Source: Candidatus Heimdallarchaeota archaeon
GTDB lineage: Archaea > Asgardarchaeota > Heimdallarchaeia > Heimdallarchaeales > Kariarchaeaceae
Assembly: GCA_021399405.1 (NCBI GenBank)
Contig: JAAFKL010000226.1
Location: forward strand, 1-8,305
Length of the DNA stretch: 8,305 bases
Direction: 5' to 3'
The notes beneath the pieces are model-generated. The model was not told the origin of the DNA, ran no database searches, and worked only from the letters and a program-made list of their open reading frames with translations. This document shows positions 6,101-8,305 of this stretch, one piece after another. Each line of letters begins with the position of its first letter. Within the stretch, counting starts at the first letter, position 1. Position numbers and translations under genes: made by a program.

Positions 6101-7029
6101 TAACTAAATGAATTTCTAAATTCCTTAAATTGATTAATCATTACATCTTTTACGCTGTCAGTCAGTACTTCTGTTGAGGGGCTTGAATATAGGGATAATT
6201 GAGATGCAATTTCATTTACTTTTTCTGCAACATGATTTTTATTTGGTGGTTCTCCTTTGATGAAAACAGAGTAATTCAAAGTATTTACAGATCGAAAGAT
6301 GATAGAGATATCCTCCAAAATTAATTCTTCTAGTTTATGTGAATCAGCTTCAACAAAAAGATCAAAATTTAGGATAGATAATGTTTGAATGAATTGGGCA
6401 AACAAAGATGTGTACCTTGCTTGCAAAGATTTGTCAATGAAATATTTCATTAAAATTTTATCACCCCGTGTGATGCCAAACCCAAGCAAATCAAATTTAT
6501 TCTGAGATCTTAAAGCAGCTTTCGATTTGATGATTTTCATTAAATGTGGAATCGATAAATCCATTTTTTCTAATTCTGAATGATCAAATTCCCCAGTTTC
6601 AGCAAGATTATTTACCTGGACCTCTAATGCTTCATAATTTTTCGTCCATATCTTGAGATTGTCATCTAATGTTTTCTGAATTTCATTGAATGCAAAGGGT
6701 TTGTTAATCAATGCGTTGATTACACCACTATTCAGGGCCTTGATCGCAATCTCATATGAGGAAGCACCTGAAATCATAATTACTCTCATAAGTGGGTAAT
6801 TTTCTCTGAGACTCTTGGCAAAATCGATCCCATCTTTTGTGTCTTTCAAATTATAATCGATAAATGCCACTGAAACTTCACAAGTCTTGTCAGAAAGGAT
6901 GGTTTCTGCTTGTAGTATAGATGATGCAATTAATACCTTGTATCTTTTATCCAAAAATTTTTTTAATATGTAAGTAATATGTGGCTGATCATCCAAAAGA
7001 AGGATTTGGTGATCGACCTTTTTATCCAC
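6094..7029 (-). CDS. Response regulator with longin/roadblock-like C-terminal domain
   Basis: Cytoplasmic two-component receiver protein, 311 residues. The receiver (about 7-127) is complete: acidic pair Asp13-Asp14, phospho-acceptor Asp58 (AFIDYNL), switch Ser87 (IMISGA) and Lys110-Pro111 (INKPF). It should therefore be phosphorylated by a histidine kinase, none of which is encoded here. A charged helical linker (about 128-160) leads to a domain at about 178-280 (LLGFGITRGDKILMKYF, then an amphipathic helix, then ISIIFRSVNTLNYSVFIKGE). This has the beta-beta-helix-beta-beta-beta-helix pattern of longin/roadblock-like modules that pair with small GTPases. It aligns end to end with the same region of the neighbouring protein. 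There is no DNA-binding, GGDEF or kinase domain. The start is GTG (7029): a stop lies four codons upstream and no ATG intervenes. The receiver call is firm; the C-terminal fold is a judgement from pattern. Confidence 0.88.
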   Translation of the reverse strand: MDKKVDHQILLLDDQPHITYILKKFLDKRYKVLIASSILQAETILSDKTCEVSVAFIDYNLKDTKDGIDFAKSLRENYPLMRVIMISGASSYEIAIKALNSGVINALINKPFAFNEIQKTLDDNLKIWTKNYEALEVQVNNLAETGEFDHSELEKMDLSIPHLMKIIKSKAALRSQNKFDLLGFGITRGDKILMKYFIDKSLQARYTSLFAQFIQTLSILNFDLFVEADSHKLEELILEDISIIFRSVNTLNYSVFIKGEPPNKNHVAEKVNEIASQLSLYSSPSTEVLTDSVKDVMINQFKEFRNSFSYQ

Positions 7030-7056
7030 TTTATCAGTTTAATATTAAGCAATTTA

Positions 7057-7065
7057 CTAAATAAA
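7057..7065 (-). promoter_or_regulatory. TATA-like box for the downstream response regulator
   Basis: The minus strand reads TTTATTTAG, centred about 32 bases before the GTG at 7029. Together with the T tract at 7113-7117 it suggests that this gene has its own promoter rather than simple read-through from the upstream regulator. Confidence 0.35.
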
Positions 7066-7112
7066 CGTATGCCTAATTTTATGTCAAATACTACAGCAAC
7101 AAGCAATATATG

Positions 7113-7117
7113 AAAAA
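7113..7117 (-). terminator. T5 tract between the two response regulators
   Basis: Five T in a row on the minus strand begin 18 bases after the stop of the upstream regulator at 7135. This is a plausible weak archaeal T-tract terminator in the 105-base gap. No strong hairpin accompanies it. Confidence 0.25.
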
Positions 7118-7134
7118 CTAGCAGTATTTAAATT

Positions 7135-8043
7135 CTATTTCGCATTCAATAACATCTCAAAATCATATACCAGAGTCTGAATGAATGGATCTTCAATTTC
7201 TAATGTAGAAAGAAATTTTTTATCATCTTCTAATTTTCTCTGTAATTTTTCCAAAACAATTGAAAGAGAAGATACTATTTTTTCTTGGTTTAATACGTCT
7301 ACATTGGAAAGAATGAAACATACGTCAATTTGTGGAGTCCGTTCAAATACTAGTGAAACATTACCATATGTTAGTGTTCGCAATCCTGTTTGTGTGTCGA
7401 ATAGTTCATCACCAAATGAACCAAGAGCAGAAATCATTCCGGTAAATAAAGTGTCGGAGAAATTATTAAATAATTCTTTACTTGGAATCTTTGAAAACAA
7501 TGGCAAGGAATCTTTTGAAAATATAATTCCATCCACTCTACCATATTGCACATCTTGATGGGGATTCAACACACTACCTATCGCCTGTTTCGCCTTACTT
7601 TGTCTTAAAATTTCATCTACGCTATGATCAACTTTGACTTTACTACTATCCTTCACCATTTTTACTATATTGATTAATTCTTTTGTGTTAACTGGTTTAT
7701 TGAGAAATCGATCGATTGATCCGAAATTAATTGCACGCTTCACCATCTCATAGTCTCGCTCATCAGTATACATTAGAATGAAAACTGTTGGTTGTGTGTT
7801 TCTGATTATATTTGAGTATTCTATTCCATCAATCTTCTTATCGAAACTATAATCCAAAATTATTACATCAAATATTTCAGATACCAAACGATCAAAGGAT
7901 TGATGAATAGTATTAGCCACACTAACCGTGTAGTATTGATCAAGAATTTTTTTATAAATTCTTGTTATACGTTCTTCATCATCAATAATTAACACATGGA
8001 CGGATTTATCCACTTCAACAAGATCTTTTTGATGATAGAACAT
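7135..8043 (-). CDS. Response regulator with longin/roadblock-like C-terminal domain (second copy)
   Basis: Receiver-domain protein of 302 residues, probably cytoplasmic. The receiver (about 15-132) keeps Asp21-Asp22, phospho-acceptor Asp64 (IILDYSF), switch Thr93 (LMYTDE) and Lys116-Pro117 (LNKPV). After a linker (about 133-165), residues 168-270 read as one domain. It has a first strand pair GRVDGIIFSKDSLPLFS, a helix with FTGMISALGSFGDELF, strands LRTLTYGNVSLVFER and DVCFILSN, and a last helix SLSIVLEKLQRKL. This is the pattern of longin/roadblock-like domains that Asgard archaea carry in many forms. It is a clearer example than the one in the neighbouring protein, to which it is diverged but colinear over the full length. 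The output is thus likely protein-protein, perhaps with a small GTPase, though no GTPase gene is in the window. The ATG at 8043 is the only good start, with a TATA-like box about 32 bases upstream. Confidence 0.88.
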   Translation of the reverse strand: MFYHQKDLVEVDKSVHVLIIDDEERITRIYKKILDQYYTVSVANTIHQSFDRLVSEIFDVIILDYSFDKKIDGIEYSNIIRNTQPTVFILMYTDERDYEMVKRAINFGSIDRFLNKPVNTKELINIVKMVKDSSKVKVDHSVDEILRQSKAKQAIGSVLNPHQDVQYGRVDGIIFSKDSLPLFSKIPSKELFNNFSDTLFTGMISALGSFGDELFDTQTGLRTLTYGNVSLVFERTPQIDVCFILSNVDVLNQEKIVSSLSIVLEKLQRKLEDDKKFLSTLEIEDPFIQTLVYDFEMLLNAK

Positions 8044-8067
8044 CCATGCTAACTTATGTCTGTTTAT

Positions 8068-8083
8068 CGATTTAAATTAATCG
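8068..8083 (-). promoter_or_regulatory. TATA-like box inside an inverted repeat
   Basis: CGATT (8068-8072) and AATCG (8079-8083) are exact inverted arms around TAAATT. The minus strand reads AATTTAAAT at 8071-8079, about 32 bases upstream of the regulator start at 8043. A protein bound to the repeat would cover the TATA box and repress the gene. The left arm is part of an ATCGAT (8066-8071) like those in the intergenic clusters, but the 10/12 spacing is absent here. Confidence 0.4.
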
Positions 8084-8153
8084 TTCAACTTATCTAATCC
8101 TGTGGCTTTTCATACCTTAAGTCTACTTCTAGAATGAAATTAGGTTATGTATC

Positions 8154-8225
8154 ATGGTGAAGTGGTTTCAGTTTCGAGAACGATCGATAGAGCTAAATGA
8201 TGGATTCTTAGGCGGTAGTTTATGA
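8154..8225 (+). CDS. Possible 23-codon upstream ORF coupled to the next gene
   Basis: ATG at 8154 follows AGGT (8142-8145) by 8 bases and opens 23 codons (MVKWFQF...FLGGSL). The TGA stop overlaps the ATG of the next gene as ATGA (8222-8225), the usual arrangement for translational coupling. The peptide is basic and aromatic at its start and resembles nothing I know. It could be a leader peptide, the 5' end of a frameshifted longer gene, or chance; an overlapping frame also opens at 8147. Confidence 0.3.
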   Translation: MVKWFQFRERSIELNDGFLGGSL

Positions 8226-8305
8226 GTGGAAATCCCTATCGAAACCCGTCCATCAGCGGAATAAAAGAAATTTTCGAAACATATCCACAATTGCAAAATC
8301 AACTG
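8222..8305 (+). CDS. N-terminal part of an unrecognised protein (runs off the window)
   Basis: An open frame of 28 codons runs to the end of the window from ATG 8222, directly after an in-frame TAG at 8216-8218, so this is the first possible start. It begins MSGNPYRNPSISGIKEIF and continues with a hydrophilic, helix-prone stretch. A purine-rich GGCGGT (8211-8216) lies 5 bases upstream. Codon content looks coding, but the fragment is too short to assign. The gene is divergent from the response regulator at 8043; the 178-base gap between them holds that gene's promoter and a CGATCGAT at 8181-8188. Confidence 0.6.
   Translation, partial: MSGNPYRNPSISGIKEIFETYPQLQNQL

Noticed and set aside
7181..7558. 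A plus-strand frame beneath the upstream response regulator
   Set aside because: It is antisense to the well-supported C-terminal domain; its composition (rich in Ser and Asn) is typical of a shadow frame.
8044..8221. A possible tRNA or other structured RNA between the divergent genes
   Set aside because: No cloverleaf, T-loop motif or paired stems of tRNA length could be found; the stretch is explained by a promoter and a possible short ORF.

Overview
The window looks like chromosome from an AT-rich archaeon, most likely an Asgard archaeon of the Heimdallarchaeia type. This is inferred from several signs. Genes start with few leader bases, and most have a TATA-like box about 23-32 bases upstream. 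Two response regulators end in a longin/roadblock-like module of the kind common in Asgard genomes. The intergenic DNA is AT-rich. No rRNA, tRNA, transposase or CRISPR array is visible, and taxonomy cannot be proven from this window alone.

Layout. Bases 1-179 are a regulatory stretch with a 14-base palindrome and repeated TAATTAATTA boxes, followed by a ten-helix EamA/DMT transporter (180-1082, +). Convergent to it are two tandem, separately promoted citrate synthase paralogues (1186-2499 and 2666-3952, both -). The upstream copy (2666-3952) looks canonical. The downstream copy differs in two active-site loops. A 318-base divergent region then leads to an alpha/beta hydrolase with a cysteine in the nucleophile elbow (4271-5203, +), a 366-base intergenic region, and a 176-residue protein whose C-terminal half resembles a GyrI-like ligand-binding domain (5570-6100, +). 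Convergent to that, and overlapping it by 7 bases, come two tandem receiver-domain proteins (6094-7029 and 7135-8043, both -), each with the same kind of longin/roadblock-like C-terminal domain and no DNA-binding domain. At the right edge a gene of unknown function begins at 8222 and runs off the window. It is preceded by a possible 23-codon ORF that overlaps it by ATGA.

How the parts may fit together. The citrate synthases supply the entry step of the TCA cycle, or a related acyl-CoA/2-oxoacid condensation. The two receiver proteins look like phosphorylation-controlled modules that act on a protein partner, perhaps a small Ras-like GTPase, rather than on DNA. The most distinctive structure is a set of ATCGAT hexamers in three clusters, one upstream of the hydrolase and two between it and the GyrI-like gene. 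Each cluster has the same 10-then-12-base spacing. This suggests a dedicated operator system controlling the hydrolase and the putative ligand-sensor gene together.
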